A stretch of DNA of 64,000 bases from Rhizobium sp. Pop5 (lineage in GTDB: Bacteria; Pseudomonadota; Alphaproteobacteria; Rhizobiales; Rhizobiaceae). Made by a program: the position numbers and the translations under genes. The stretch is from positions 930,001 through 994,000 of the forward strand of contig NZ_CP099399.1 in the NCBI RefSeq assembly GCF_024721175.1, given 5' to 3'. Under the pieces are notes generated by a model. That model was not told the origin of the DNA. It was given only the letters and a program-made list of their open reading frames with translations, and did not search any database. Position 1 is the stretch's first letter, and each line of letters starts with the position of its first letter. Shown piece by piece: positions 24,598 to 33,952 of the stretch.

Positions 24598-25936
24598 CGC
24601 CGCGATCGACGCCGCGCACCACCTGCATCCCTTCGCCGATATGAAGAAGTTGAATGCCGAAGGCACGCGCGTCATCCAGCGCGGCGAGGGTGTCTACATC
24701 TTCGACAATCACGGCAGGAAATACCTCGACGGCTTCGCCGGCCTCTGGTGCGTCAATATCGGTTATGGCCGCCGGGAGATCACGGAAGCCGTCGCGCGTC
24801 AGATGAACGAACTGCCCTATTACAACACCTTCTTCGGCACGACCTCGACGCCGACGGCGCTGCTTGCCGAGAAGGTCACCTCACATGCCGGCGGGCGGTT
24901 CAACCATATCTTCTTCACCGGCTCCGGCTCTGAAGCGAACGACACATGGTTCCGCATGGCCCGCGTTTATTGGAGCGCCGTCGGCAAGCCGTCGAAGAAG
25001 ATCGTCATTGCGCGAAAGAACGGCTATCACGGCTCGACCGTCGCCGGCGCCAGCCTCGGCGGCATGAAATACATGCACGAACAGGGCGACCTGCCGATCC
25101 CGGGTATTGTTCATATCGGCCAGCCCTATTGGTATGGCGAGGGCGGTGATCTCTCGCCTGCTGAGTTCGGTCTCAAGGTCGCTCGCGAACTCGAAGCTAA
25201 GATCGACGAACTGGGCGAGGAAAATGTCGCTGCCTTCGTCGCGGAGCCGGTACAAGGCGCAGCCGGCGTCATCATCCCGCCCGAAACCTATTGGCCGGAG
25301 ATCGACCGCATCTGCAAGGCGCGCAATATCCTGCTCGTGTCCGACGAAGTGATCTGCGGTTTCGGCCGTCTGGGCGTCTGGTTCGGCCATCAGCATTATG
25401 GCGTCGAGCCGGATCTTGCGCCGATCGCCAAGGGTCTTTCCTCAGGCTATCTGCCGATCGGCGGCGTGCTCGTCAGCGACCGCATCGCCGATGTGCTGAT
25501 CAACGACGTCGGCGACTTCAATCACGGCTTCACCTATTCCGGTCACCCGGTCTGCGCTGCCGCCGCACTCGAAAACCTGCGCATCATCGAGGAGGAACGG
25601 CTGGTCGAGCGCGTGCGCGACGATATCGGGCCGTATTTCGGCAAGGCCTGGGCAGCGCTGGCGGAGCATGATCTTGTCGGCGGGGCTGATAGTATCGGGC
25701 TGATGGGTGGCCTGCAGCTTGCCGCTGAGAAGAGCACGCGCACCCGTTACGAAAAGCCAGATCAGGTCGGCTCGCTGGTGCGTAACTACGCGCTGGCGAA
25801 CGGCCTCGTCCTGCGCGCCACCGGTGACCGCATGCTCGCCTCGCCGCCGCTCGTCATCAGCCACGCGGAAGTGGATGAGATGGCGAGAATCACGAAGCTG
25901 GCGCTGGATGCGGCATGGAAGGAACTGAAATCCTGA
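24569..25936 (+). CDS. Class III aminotransferase, polyamine/omega-amino acid type
   Basis: This 455-residue PLP enzyme resembles SpuC-type putrescine-pyruvate and beta-alanine-pyruvate aminotransferases. Motifs include TSGSEA-like FTGSGSEANDTWFRMARVYW, GYHGSTVAGASLGG, FVAEPVQGAAGVIIPP, LLVSDEVICGFGRLG and the PLP-lysine motif LAPIAKGLSSGYLPIGGV. With the PuuA-like glutamine synthetase at 7846 it would form a polyamine degradation pair; the two are separated by the pilus island. The start lies in the right direct repeat. Confidence 0.92.
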   Translation: MPDTYPLSNLAAIDAAHHLHPFADMKKLNAEGTRVIQRGEGVYIFDNHGRKYLDGFAGLWCVNIGYGRREITEAVARQMNELPYYNTFFGTTSTPTALLAEKVTSHAGGRFNHIFFTGSGSEANDTWFRMARVYWSAVGKPSKKIVIARKNGYHGSTVAGASLGGMKYMHEQGDLPIPGIVHIGQPYWYGEGGDLSPAEFGLKVARELEAKIDELGEENVAAFVAEPVQGAAGVIIPPETYWPEIDRICKARNILLVSDEVICGFGRLGVWFGHQHYGVEPDLAPIAKGLSSGYLPIGGVLVSDRIADVLINDVGDFNHGFTYSGHPVCAAAALENLRIIEEERLVERVRDDIGPYFGKAWAALAEHDLVGGADSIGLMGGLQLAAEKSTRTRYEKPDQVGSLVRNYALANGLVLRATGDRMLASPPLVISHAEVDEMARITKLALDAAWKELKS

Positions 25937-25942
25937 CGTCGT

Positions 25943-27431
25943 TCAAGCCGGCGGGTTGATCCAGGCGTAGCCGAAACGAAAGCTATCGTCACCGCGCCCA
26001 TAGAAATAGGGCACGTCGATCACCGACGCATCAGGCGCGGTGACGCCGAGATTTGCCTGGAGCCATGCGGCCATGGCCGCGGGAAGCGCTTCGTTTTCTC
26101 CCTTGCGCGGGATGAGCCACACGAGGAGAAGCGGCCGCCGGTCGGAGAGATCCGGCTTGAAGCCCGGATAATCCATGGAAACGACCGGTACGCCGGGAAT
26201 ATCCTGCCGCAGATTGCCGGCAAGCAGACTGTCACCGGCAAGGATAGCCGCCGGTTCGGCCTGTTTTCGCAGGACTTCGAGCATGCCGGCGTAAGGTCGG
26301 TTCAGTCGCTCGTAATGACCTGGAGAAGCGTGCCGTGGCCACACTGCCGTAAAGAACGGCCGGCACGCCGATCATGATGACGGCGACAACCGGGATGAAG
26401 CGCCGGAAAGCCTTGCCTGTCTCCACGCCCGCCGCCTCGATCTTCAGGCAGAGATAGAGCGGCAGGATGAAGAGCATCGGCACCAGCCAGCGATCCTTGA
26501 TGCCGGCAGCACCCCCGAAGACGATCAACAGCAGAATGCCGATGACGAAAACGAGCATCATCCGCTCGAGGAGCAGCGTCCATTCGGAATGGGCGGCGAG
26601 TGCTGCGCGCAGGCTCTTGCCGAAGACGACCGCAAACACTGCGACCGTCAATCCGGCAAAACCGATAATGGCGAGAGCGAACGAGCCGACGCCCATCGCC
26701 ACTTGCATCAGATAGCTCGCATTGTCGCTCGACGTCATCTTTTCCAGGGTTCGCGCGGTCGCGAAATGGAGATTGTCCTTGAGCCAGAAGAGATGCGGCA
26801 GGGTAATAACGAGCGCCACCACTGCGGTCAGCGCGAGCCGCCAATCGAAGATCCGTGGCCGCAGGCGCTGATCCGCCAGCGCTGCAATCAGAGCGGCGGC
26901 CGGCAGGATCGCGAAATTGTATTTGGCAAGCAAGCCGAAACCGATGCCAATGCCTGCGATTGCGTAGGAGCCGAGGCTCGGCTGCTTCAGGCTGCGAACG
27001 AAGCCGTAGAAGAAAACCGTGGCCGAAAAGAACACGGCGACAGTATGCGTCAGGTCGCGCTGCATCTCGAAGACCATCTGCGGGATCGTCAGCAGCCCGA
27101 GCGTTGCGACCGCGGCGAGCGCCTTGTCGCGCAGGATAAGGCGTGCGGTCAGGCCGTAGAGCACATAGGAGGTGAAGAGCAGAAGGTTCTTCACCACAGA
27201 AAGGGCGGCAAGCGAAACGCCGGTAAACTGGAAGACGGTGTATTGCAGCCAGTTGTAGAAAGGCGGCTGCGGGCCGTAACCCGCGGCGAGCCATTGCGAT
27301 CGGAAGACCTGTTCGGCCTCGTCGAGATCGAGCGAATGCGAGGTTGCCAGCCGCACGCCGAATTGAAGCGCGAAATAGGCGGCCAGCAGGACGAAGATCC
27401 ATCGCATGTCGCGAGGGCCGGTTTCGGTCAT
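25943..27431 (-). pseudogene. GT39 (ArnT/Rgt-like) glycosyltransferase with a frameshift
   Basis: This is a membrane glycosyltransferase that would use a dodecaprenyl-phosphate sugar donor. The first frame (27431 to ~26320) has the catalytic loop [11 protein letters not shown] and ~10 membrane segments. The last ~120 residues (PYAGMLEVLRKQAEPAAILA to the end) continue in another frame. The total of 1489 bases is one more than a multiple of three, and the two intact paralogues downstream are about 495-500 residues, so a single inserted base near 26319-26325 explains it. Its ATG overlaps the preceding stop (ATGA). By order it may correspond to rgtB. Confidence 0.8.
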
Positions 27432-28930
27432 TTACCGGTCCCCGCCTGAGCCCAGGCATAACCGAGCGAAAAATTGTCACCCTGGCGGCCGAAATAATAG
27501 GGAAGCGACAGCGAACCGATCGCCTGCGGCACGACACCGGCCGCCGTCAGCGCCGATGAAAGCCGCTCCGGCATCACCGCATCCGCGGCCGTCTCCGTCT
27601 TTTTACCGCGCCAGGCGATGAGTACGGGGCCACCGGCAGACGCATAGGATGGGATGCCGGTCACAGGGAAATCCGGGATGACGACGGGCACATCGGGAAA
27701 CTGCAGCCGCATGTTGCCGCCGACATAGGTATCCGAGGCGATGATGAGGGCGGGTTGAGCCTGCCGCATCATTTCGCGCGCGAGGCCGGCCATTGGCACG
27801 TTCGGTCGGCTGTAGGTGCCGATCAGCCCGGCGCCGACGACGCGGAAGCCGAGCGCGATCAGCACGCATGCCATCAGCACCGGCACGACAGGCCGGAAGC
27901 GGCGCAATCCGGCAGAAAGGTCAAACCTGGCTGCCTGCATCTTCGCCAGGAAATAGATCGGCAACACGAGCAGGAACGGATCGAGCCAGCGCTCGCGGAC
28001 CATGGTGGAGCCGGTGAGGAGTACGATGAGGGCGATCCCGGCGAGGCTTGCAAGCATCATCCGTTCCATCATCCCAGTCCAGCGGTTTCCCGCCGAAAAT
28101 GCCCGGGAGAAATCCCGGCGGAAGGCGGCGGCGAAGGCCGCAACGGGCAATGCTGCAAAAGCGATGATGGCGACGAGAAAGGCGAGAAGGCCTTTGCCGA
28201 TCCGCGACGCGCTTGCGGGCTCACTGCCGGCGGCCATCTTGCCCAGAGTGTCGGAGGAGGCGAATTCGAGATTGTTCCGCAGCCAGTTCGCATGCGGCAG
28301 GACGATGACGAGCGCGATGGCGACTGCGACGAGCAGCCGCCAGTCGAGCACTCTCCGCCGCCATTCCGCATCGGGCAAGATGGCGATCAGCGCGACGACG
28401 GGCATCAGGGCGAAGTTATATTTCGAGATCAGCCCGATGCCGGTCGCAAGCCCGAGCAGGAGGTAACTGTCGATACCGGGCCGGTTGAGCGTGCGGAAGA
28501 AGCCGTAAAGGAACAGCGAGCTGGCAAAGAGCAGTGCGGTCGTATGGGTCAGATCCTGCTGGGCCATGTAGGAGACCTGGGGCAGGGTGATCAGCGCCAG
28601 CATGCCGACGGCGGCAAGCGTCTGGTCTTTCAACGCTTCGCGTCCGGCAAGACCGTAGAAGAGGTAACACAGGAAGAGCAGGATGTTCTTCGGAACGATC
28701 AGCGCGCCCATCGACATGCCCGCCACCGAAACGATGGCATATTGCATCCAGTTGTAAAAGGGCGGCTGCGGGCCGTAGCCCGCCAGCAGATATTGCGAGA
28801 AGAAGGATTGCTCGGCCTCGTCGAGTTCCAGCGAATGCGGAAGCGCGATGCGCAGCGCGACGTTCAGCACGAAATAGGCTGCAAGCAGCAGGCTTGCGGT
28901 TCCAATCGTCTTCGTCGCGCGCTCCAGCAT
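27428..28930 (-). CDS. GT39 family glycosyltransferase, galacturonosyltransferase-like
   Basis: This is a 500-residue ArnT/PMT-type membrane enzyme predicted to transfer a sugar from a dodecaprenyl-phosphate donor to LPS in the periplasm. It has the acidic catalytic loop [22 protein letters not shown] after the first membrane helix, ~11 membrane segments and a ~110-residue C-terminal periplasmic domain. With its paralogues and the GT2 gene it resembles the rhizobial rgt cluster, where RgtA/B act on Kdo and RgtC on mannose. It lies 12 bases behind the GT2 stop. Which Rgt it is cannot be told from sequence alone. Confidence 0.86.
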   Translation of the reverse strand: MLERATKTIGTASLLLAAYFVLNVALRIALPHSLELDEAEQSFFSQYLLAGYGPQPPFYNWMQYAIVSVAGMSMGALIVPKNILLFLCYLFYGLAGREALKDQTLAAVGMLALITLPQVSYMAQQDLTHTTALLFASSLFLYGFFRTLNRPGIDSYLLLGLATGIGLISKYNFALMPVVALIAILPDAEWRRRVLDWRLLVAVAIALVIVLPHANWLRNNLEFASSDTLGKMAAGSEPASASRIGKGLLAFLVAIIAFAALPVAAFAAAFRRDFSRAFSAGNRWTGMMERMMLASLAGIALIVLLTGSTMVRERWLDPFLLVLPIYFLAKMQAARFDLSAGLRRFRPVVPVLMACVLIALGFRVVGAGLIGTYSRPNVPMAGLAREMMRQAQPALIIASDTYVGGNMRLQFPDVPVVIPDFPVTGIPSYASAGGPVLIAWRGKKTETAADAVMPERLSSALTAAGVVPQAIGSLSLPYYFGRQGDNFSLGYAWAQAGTGK

Positions 28931-28942
28931 CGTGCTGCCGGC

Positions 28943-29959
28943 TTACGCTTTGGTTTGATCGTCGAAGATCTGCCGGACGATATAGTTCGGGGAGGCGTCG
29001 TCGCGGTAATAGGTGCGCGCGATCATTTCCGCCAGGATGCCTGTTGTGATCATCTGTACCGAAGACAGCAGAAGCACGACGCCGACCATCAGCATCGGGC
29101 GCGTCCCGATGTCATTGCCCATGATGAACTTGTCGAAACCGAGATAGAGCAAGATCAGCATCGCGATCGCGCCAAGTCCGAGGCCGAGCGAACCGAAGAA
29201 ATGTCCCGGCCGCGCCTTGTAGCGCATGAAGAACATCACCGACAGAAGATCGAGGATGACGCGGAAGGTGCGCGAAATCCCGTATTTCGAAACGCCGTGC
29301 TCGCGGGCATGATGGGTAACGGCCATCTCGCCGATGCGCGAGCTCGGGACGACGCCGGCAACCCAAGCCGGGATGAAGCGGTGCATCTCGCCCATCAGCT
29401 TCACCTGCTTGATGATCGAGGCGCGATAGATCTTCAGGCTGCAGCCATAGTCGTGCAGTTTGACGCCGGTGATGCGGCCGATCAGGTAGTTGGCGCACCA
29501 GGAAGGGATCTTGCGCAAGAACAGCCCGTCCTTGCGGTTCTTGCGCCAGCCGACCAGGAGGTCGAGTTCGCGCCGTTCCAGTTCGGCGACCATCGCGGGA
29601 ATGTCCTTCGGGTCGTTCTGCAGATCGCCGTCCATCGTCGCGATCAGGCGGCCCTGAGCAGTATCGATGCCGGCCTGCATGGCGGCAGTCTGGCCGAAAT
29701 TACGCTGCAGCTCGACGATTCTGAGCGCCAGCCCTGCGCGTCCGACGAATTTGCGGGCGTTGACAAGCGTCGCATCCGTGCTGCCGTCATCGACGAGGAT
29801 CAGTTCCCAGCGATTGGTGTATCCGGCCATCGCCGAGACGATGCGCTCGACCAGCGGGCCGACGCTTTCCTCTTCGTTGAAAACGGGCACGACCAGCGAC
29901 AGTTCGAGCGATTGTACCGGATCATTCGCACCGCGAATGGTTTCTACCGTTGTCTGCAA
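28943..29959 (-). CDS. rgtE: GT2 polyprenyl-phosphate glycosyltransferase, RgtE-like
   Basis: This ArnC/DPM1-type enzyme charges a polyprenyl phosphate with a nucleotide sugar on the cytoplasmic face. The ~338-residue protein has SLVVPVFNEEESVGPLVER, LVDDGSTDATLV, the DGDLQNDP metal-binding motif and two C-terminal membrane helices (FGSLGLGLGAIAMLILLYL; GVVLLLSSVQMITTGI). In Rhizobium leguminosarum RgtE makes the dodecaprenyl-phosphate galacturonate used by GT39 partners, which fits the neighbours. The TTG at 29959 follows GGAG by eight bases; the frame remains open to 30061. Confidence 0.82.
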   Translation of the reverse strand: MQTTVETIRGANDPVQSLELSLVVPVFNEEESVGPLVERIVSAMAGYTNRWELILVDDGSTDATLVNARKFVGRAGLALRIVELQRNFGQTAAMQAGIDTAQGRLIATMDGDLQNDPKDIPAMVAELERRELDLLVGWRKNRKDGLFLRKIPSWCANYLIGRITGVKLHDYGCSLKIYRASIIKQVKLMGEMHRFIPAWVAGVVPSSRIGEMAVTHHAREHGVSKYGISRTFRVILDLLSVMFFMRYKARPGHFFGSLGLGLGAIAMLILLYLGFDKFIMGNDIGTRPMLMVGVVLLLSSVQMITTGILAEMIARTYYRDDASPNYIVRQIFDDQTKA

Positions 29960-29964
29960 CTCTT

Positions 29965-30080
29965 GATCTCCAAAAGGCCGTCGGGCGGAACGGCTTCCAT
30001 AGCCGCCGCAGCACTTGGGGAAGCCTACTACATGAAGTGTTCGCCCGTTGCCAGCCGCCAATGCCGGTTTCCCGCAATCG
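29965..30080. repeat. Left copy of diverged direct repeat flanking a GT39 gene
   Basis: This region aligns to 31704-31820 at roughly 70% with small gaps. Here the GT2 5' end (minus strand) is intact, and a dead copy of the flippase start is visible at 30032 (MKCSPVASRQ against MKSSIVESRQ at 31772). The minus-strand upstream frame also matches (RTLHVVGFP against RTLHVLGNP). Confidence 0.65.
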
Positions 30081-30107
30081 GCCGATATGGCACCGACTGT
30101 TCATATC

Positions 30108-31595
30108 CTATTTCGCGCCGCCCTCGACCCAGGAATAACCGATCGAGAAGGGGTGTTTGTCGTCACCAAAGAGATAGGGCAGTGTCAGCGTGTTCAACTC
30201 TTGCAGATGGATGCCCGATGCTTCGAGATCGGCAGCGAAGTCTGGCGGGATGGCTGCATCATCAGCCGTCTTTCCGCGCCAGACGACCAGCACCGGCCCT
30301 TTCGCCCGCGCGTATTCGGGAACGCCGGGACCGGCGAAGAACGGCATTGCGCTCGGAACATCAAGCTCCAGCCTCAGATTGCCGGCAAGATACTTGTCCG
30401 ATGCCACGATGAGAACGGGCTTGCGGGACGCGGTCAATTCGGCCGCGAAGCCGGAGAAGGGCGCGTTCGCCCTTGTATAGCCGACATATTGCACGCCGAT
30501 GATCCGGATCAGCAGGACCAGCAGGATGACGACCATGAAGACCGGCACCACGGGCCGGAAGCGCGCAAGGCCGGCGGAAAGGTCGAAGCCCGCCGTTTCG
30601 AGTTTCAGGAACAGATAAAGCGGCAGGACGAGCAGGAACGGGTCCAGCCAGCGCTCATGGATATCGCTGGCGCCGCCGATGAAGACCAGGCTCACGACCG
30701 CAAACAGGCTGATGGCCATCATCCGTTCGATCACCCGTATCATCGGGCCGGAGGAGGAGAGTGCGCGAAAGAAATCCCGCCGGAAGGCGGCCGCGAAAAG
30801 AACGATCGGCAGTGCGACAAAGCCGAGGACCGCGATGATGAAGGAGAGCAGCCCCTGTCCCATCCGAGGAAGGCCGGCGGCGGCCTCGTCCTTGGCGGCC
30901 ATCCGCTTCAGCGTCGAGGCGGAGGCGCGGGCGAGATTATCAGGCAGCCAGAGCGCATGTGGCAACACAATCAGAATGGCGACGACGATCGCCGCCAGCA
31001 GGCGCCAGTCGAAGAGACGGCTGCGCCATTCCCGGTTCGGCAGCACGGCAATGAGGGCGGCAAACGGCAAAATGACGAAATTATACTTCGAGATCAGGCC
31101 GATGCCGGTGGCGATACCGATGACGAGGTAGCTTCCGAGCGACGGCCGTTGCAGCGTACGGAAGAAGCCGAAAAGGAAAAGCGACGTGGCAAACAGCAGC
31201 GCCACAGTGTGGGTGAGCTCCCTCTGTGCCAGGAACCCTACCTGCGGCAGGGTGATGAGGCTCAACATGGCGACGGCGGCGATCGACCGGCTTTTCAGCA
31301 CTTCGCGGGCGGCAAGGCCGTAAAAGAGGTAGCATGAGAACAGCAGGACGTTCTTCGGAATCGAAATCGCCGCCATCGATATGCCGGTCACCGAGACGAC
31401 GGCATATTGCATCCAGTTGTAGAAAGGCGGCTGTTCGTTGTAGCCCGCCAGCAGATATTGCGAAAAGAACGACTGTTCCGCTTCGTCGAGATCAAGAGTG
31501 TGCGGCAATGCCAGCCGTAGCGCGATATTCAGCAGGAAATAGCATGCCAGAAAAATGCTTGCGCCCGTAATGCCTTTGGTAATCCGCTCCAACAT
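30108..31595 (-). CDS. GT39 family glycosyltransferase, RgtA-like
   Basis: This is a 495-residue paralogue of the gene at 27428, with the same start (MLER-TK), catalytic loop [22 protein letters not shown], ~11 membrane segments and C-terminal periplasmic domain. ATG 31595 is chosen because GGAG lies four bases before it; the TTG at 31610 is upstream and in frame. It should transfer a sugar, probably galacturonic acid, to the LPS core. Repeats on both sides suggest it arose by duplication or insertion between the GT2 gene and the flippase-like gene. By gene order it may be rgtA. Confidence 0.85.
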   Translation of the reverse strand: MLERITKGITGASIFLACYFLLNIALRLALPHTLDLDEAEQSFFSQYLLAGYNEQPPFYNWMQYAVVSVTGISMAAISIPKNVLLFSCYLFYGLAAREVLKSRSIAAVAMLSLITLPQVGFLAQRELTHTVALLFATSLFLFGFFRTLQRPSLGSYLVIGIATGIGLISKYNFVILPFAALIAVLPNREWRSRLFDWRLLAAIVVAILIVLPHALWLPDNLARASASTLKRMAAKDEAAAGLPRMGQGLLSFIIAVLGFVALPIVLFAAAFRRDFFRALSSSGPMIRVIERMMAISLFAVVSLVFIGGASDIHERWLDPFLLVLPLYLFLKLETAGFDLSAGLARFRPVVPVFMVVILLVLLIRIIGVQYVGYTRANAPFSGFAAELTASRKPVLIVASDKYLAGNLRLELDVPSAMPFFAGPGVPEYARAKGPVLVVWRGKTADDAAIPPDFAADLEASGIHLQELNTLTLPYLFGDDKHPFSIGYSWVEGGAK

Positions 31596-31703
31596 CGATC
31601 TCCACGTCAAGCCGGCAAGGCGCCATCATCTACCCGTCGGTCGCCTGCGTGGAAGCGAGTCCACCGCCATCGCCGTCAACTCCGGCGTTGTGCGCAACCT
31701 TCA

Positions 31704-31820
31704 TTTCTCCTAAAAGGCCGGGCGACGGAACCGGAGCCCCAAGCCGACGCCAAGCGAGGATTGCCTAGTACATGAAGAGTTCGATCGTTGAAAGCCGGCA
31801 GTCCTGGTTTATGCGCAATC
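31704..31820. repeat. Right copy of diverged direct repeat flanking a GT39 gene
   Basis: This is the counterpart of 29965-30080. It contains the intact start of the flippase-like gene and, on the minus strand, a decayed GT2 leader: TTTTAGGAGA followed by TTGCGCACAACG, against TTGCAGACAACG at the intact GT2 start. Confidence 0.65.
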
Positions 31821-32734
31821 GCATGACTGTGCTGACGGTCGTCATAGTCGCAGCCTATGCGCTCTTCGTGCAATGGTTCTGGGGCTGGCCCGTCATCATC
31901 AAACAGTGGGCCGATGTCGGCGCAGGCCCCGTAATCGGCGCGCTGGTGGCGCTGACGAGCACCTATTTCCTGCGCACCTGGCGCATCTACGATTATTTCC
32001 CGAAGGAAACGGCGGGCCGTTTCACGACGCTCTTCCGCGTCACGCAGATCCACAATCTGCTGAACATCATGCTGCCTTTCCGCACCGGCGAGACCAGTTT
32101 TCCCCTCTTGATGCGCACCGAGTTCGGCATTCCGCTGACGCGGGGAACCTCGGCGCTCTTCGTCATGCGGCTGCTCGACCTGCATGCGCTTCTGGCCGCC
32201 GCCGGCATCGGCTTTGCGCTCGCGGCCGCCAACATGGTGGCTGCCTGGTTGCTCTGGACGGCCTTCCTGCTTTTGCCTGTTGCGTGTTTTGCTGCCCGCA
32301 AGCCGTTGCTGCGCCTTGCCGCCAGGCTTCTGCCCGCCAAGGCGCAGAAATTCGTCGTGGAGATCGAAAACGGCTTGCCGCTCGATGCCGTCGCCTTTGC
32401 GCGCGCCTGGGCGATGACGATCGTCAACTGGCTGGTGAAAGTGGTCGTCCTTGCCTGGGCGCTCGGCCTGATGGGGGTGCTGCCGATGGCGGCAAGCTTT
32501 GGCGGCGCGCTCGGCGGTGAGCTCTCTTCCGTGCTGCCCGTGCATGCGCCCGGCGGTGTCGGCACCTATCCGGCCGGAATCACCGCAGGTGCCATTGCTC
32601 TCGGAGCGTCGAGCGAGCGGGCAGCTCTCGCCGCGCTGGCGCAGGCGAGCGTCAATGCCCATCTGCTGATCATTGTCTCGGCGCTCACCGGCACGGCGAT
32701 CTCACTGCCGCTCGGACGTCGCGGCAAGCTCTGA
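31772..32734 (+). CDS. Flippase-like membrane protein (UPF0104/LPG synthase TM region)
   Basis: This 320-residue membrane protein of the lysylphosphatidylglycerol synthetase transmembrane / GT-associated flippase-like family has about eight helices. Family landmarks include TYFLRTWRIYDYFP, LNIMLPFRTGETSFPLLMR and the C-terminal PVHAPGGVGTYPAGITAGAIALG. It lacks the synthetase domain. The position next to a GT2 and GT39 genes suggests transport of a lipid-linked sugar across the inner membrane, as an inference. Its end overlaps the sigma factor gene by 33 bases, convergently. Confidence 0.85.
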   Translation: MKSSIVESRQSWFMRNRMTVLTVVIVAAYALFVQWFWGWPVIIKQWADVGAGPVIGALVALTSTYFLRTWRIYDYFPKETAGRFTTLFRVTQIHNLLNIMLPFRTGETSFPLLMRTEFGIPLTRGTSALFVMRLLDLHALLAAAGIGFALAAANMVAAWLLWTAFLLLPVACFAARKPLLRLAARLLPAKAQKFVVEIENGLPLDAVAFARAWAMTIVNWLVKVVVLAWALGLMGVLPMAASFGGALGGELSSVLPVHAPGGVGTYPAGITAGAIALGASSERAALAALAQASVNAHLLIIVSALTGTAISLPLGRRGKL

Positions 32735-33943
32735 AATCCGTTTTCTCAGAAACGCCTGCTCCGGCTCCTGCCGGCAGAGCGACAGCGCTGTTTCATAGGC
32801 CGCGATCGCCTCTTCTCTCCGGTCGAGGCGACGCAGGAAATCGGCGCGCGCCGAATGGGCGAGGTGATAAGCCTGCAGCTCCCGACGGCCCAGAATGGCA
32901 TCGATCAGGTCCAGGCCCTTTTCCGGCCCTTCCGCCATCGCGACCGCAACCGCGCGATTGAGCTCGACGATCGGGGAGGGCTGGGCCGCCAGAAGCAGAT
33001 CGTAATAGAAGGCGATCTGCCGCCAGTTGGTTTCTTCAGTCCCCGGTGCCTGGGCATGTTCGGCGGCAATCGCTGCTTGCAGCGTATAGGTGCTGATCTC
33101 TCCCGCTCGCATCGCCTCGGCAAGCAGCGCCAGGCCTTCCGAGATCTTCTCATTGTCCCAGAGCGAGCGGTCCTGATCCGCAAGCAGCACCAGCGATCTC
33201 TGCTCGCCGCGGCGGGCGTGGCGGCGGGAGTCCTGCAGCAGCATCAGGGCCAGCAGGCCGGAAACATCGGGATGCGGGAGAAGCGTCAGAAGCAGTCGCG
33301 CCAGCCGTATCGCCTCTGCGGTCAGGTCGGCGCGGACGACCTCTTCGCCCGAGGAGGCTGAATAGCCTTCGTTGAAGACGAGGTAAATGACGTGCAGCAC
33401 CCGGTCGAGCCGCTCCGGCAACGCCTCGCGGCCCGGCACTTCATAGGGAATTTTCGCCGCCCGGATCCTGCCCTTGGCGCGCACGATCCGCTGGGCCACC
33501 GTCGGCGCCGGAATGAGGAAGGCATGGGCGATCTCTTCGGTGGTCAATCCGCAGATTTCCCGAAGCGCCATCGCCGTCTGCGCGTCGGCTGGTATAGCGG
33601 GATGGCAGCAGGTGAAGATCAGCCGCAGCATGTCGTCTTCGATCGCTTCCATATCGCCGATCTCCGTTTCGTCGACCGTGTATAGGCTGTCCTCGATGTG
33701 CTGCTGCGAGGCGTCGAAGCGCGCCCGGCGCCGGATCGTATCGATCGCCTTGAAGCGTCCCGCCGAAACGAGCCATGCGAAAGGGTTGCCGGGAATGCCG
33801 TCCGCCGGCCATGTCCGGGCGGCTGCGGCAAAGGCATCGTGGAGGGCTTCCTCTGCCCGGTCGAAATCGCCGAGAAGGCGGATCAGCGTTGCGAGCACCC
33901 GGCGCGATTGCGTTCGGTAGATCTCCTCGATCACGTTTTCCAA
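32702..33943 (-). CDS. ECF42-type RNA polymerase sigma factor
   Basis: This 413-residue sigma factor is longer than common ECF factors. A sigma2 region (~10-75; DRAEEALHDAFAAAARTWP), a sigma4 HTH (~110-165; LREICGLTTEEIAHAFLIP) and a ~230-residue C-terminal DUF6596/TPR-like extension (YNEGYSASSG-like FNEGYSASSGEEVVRADL onward) define the ECF42 group. No anti-sigma gene is present; in this group the extension is thought to control activity. Three DGPF/YciI genes lie directly upstream, the usual partners, and should be co-transcribed or regulated by it. Confidence 0.9.
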   Translation of the reverse strand: MENVIEEIYRTQSRRVLATLIRLLGDFDRAEEALHDAFAAAARTWPADGIPGNPFAWLVSAGRFKAIDTIRRRARFDASQQHIEDSLYTVDETEIGDMEAIEDDMLRLIFTCCHPAIPADAQTAMALREICGLTTEEIAHAFLIPAPTVAQRIVRAKGRIRAAKIPYEVPGREALPERLDRVLHVIYLVFNEGYSASSGEEVVRADLTAEAIRLARLLLTLLPHPDVSGLLALMLLQDSRRHARRGEQRSLVLLADQDRSLWDNEKISEGLALLAEAMRAGEISTYTLQAAIAAEHAQAPGTEETNWRQIAFYYDLLLAAQPSPIVELNRAVAVAMAEGPEKGLDLIDAILGRRELQAYHLAHSARADFLRRLDRREEAIAAYETALSLCRQEPEQAFLRKRISELAATSERQ

Positions 33944-33952
33944 AGGCGCACC

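Noticed and set aside
27755..30412. A very long open frame (885 codons) on the plus strand
   Set aside because: It lies antisense to two well-supported glycosyltransferase genes and its residue content (Arg/Asp/Gln-rich) is typical of a shadow frame in GC-rich DNA. Its end does contain the remnant flippase start, described as part of the repeat.
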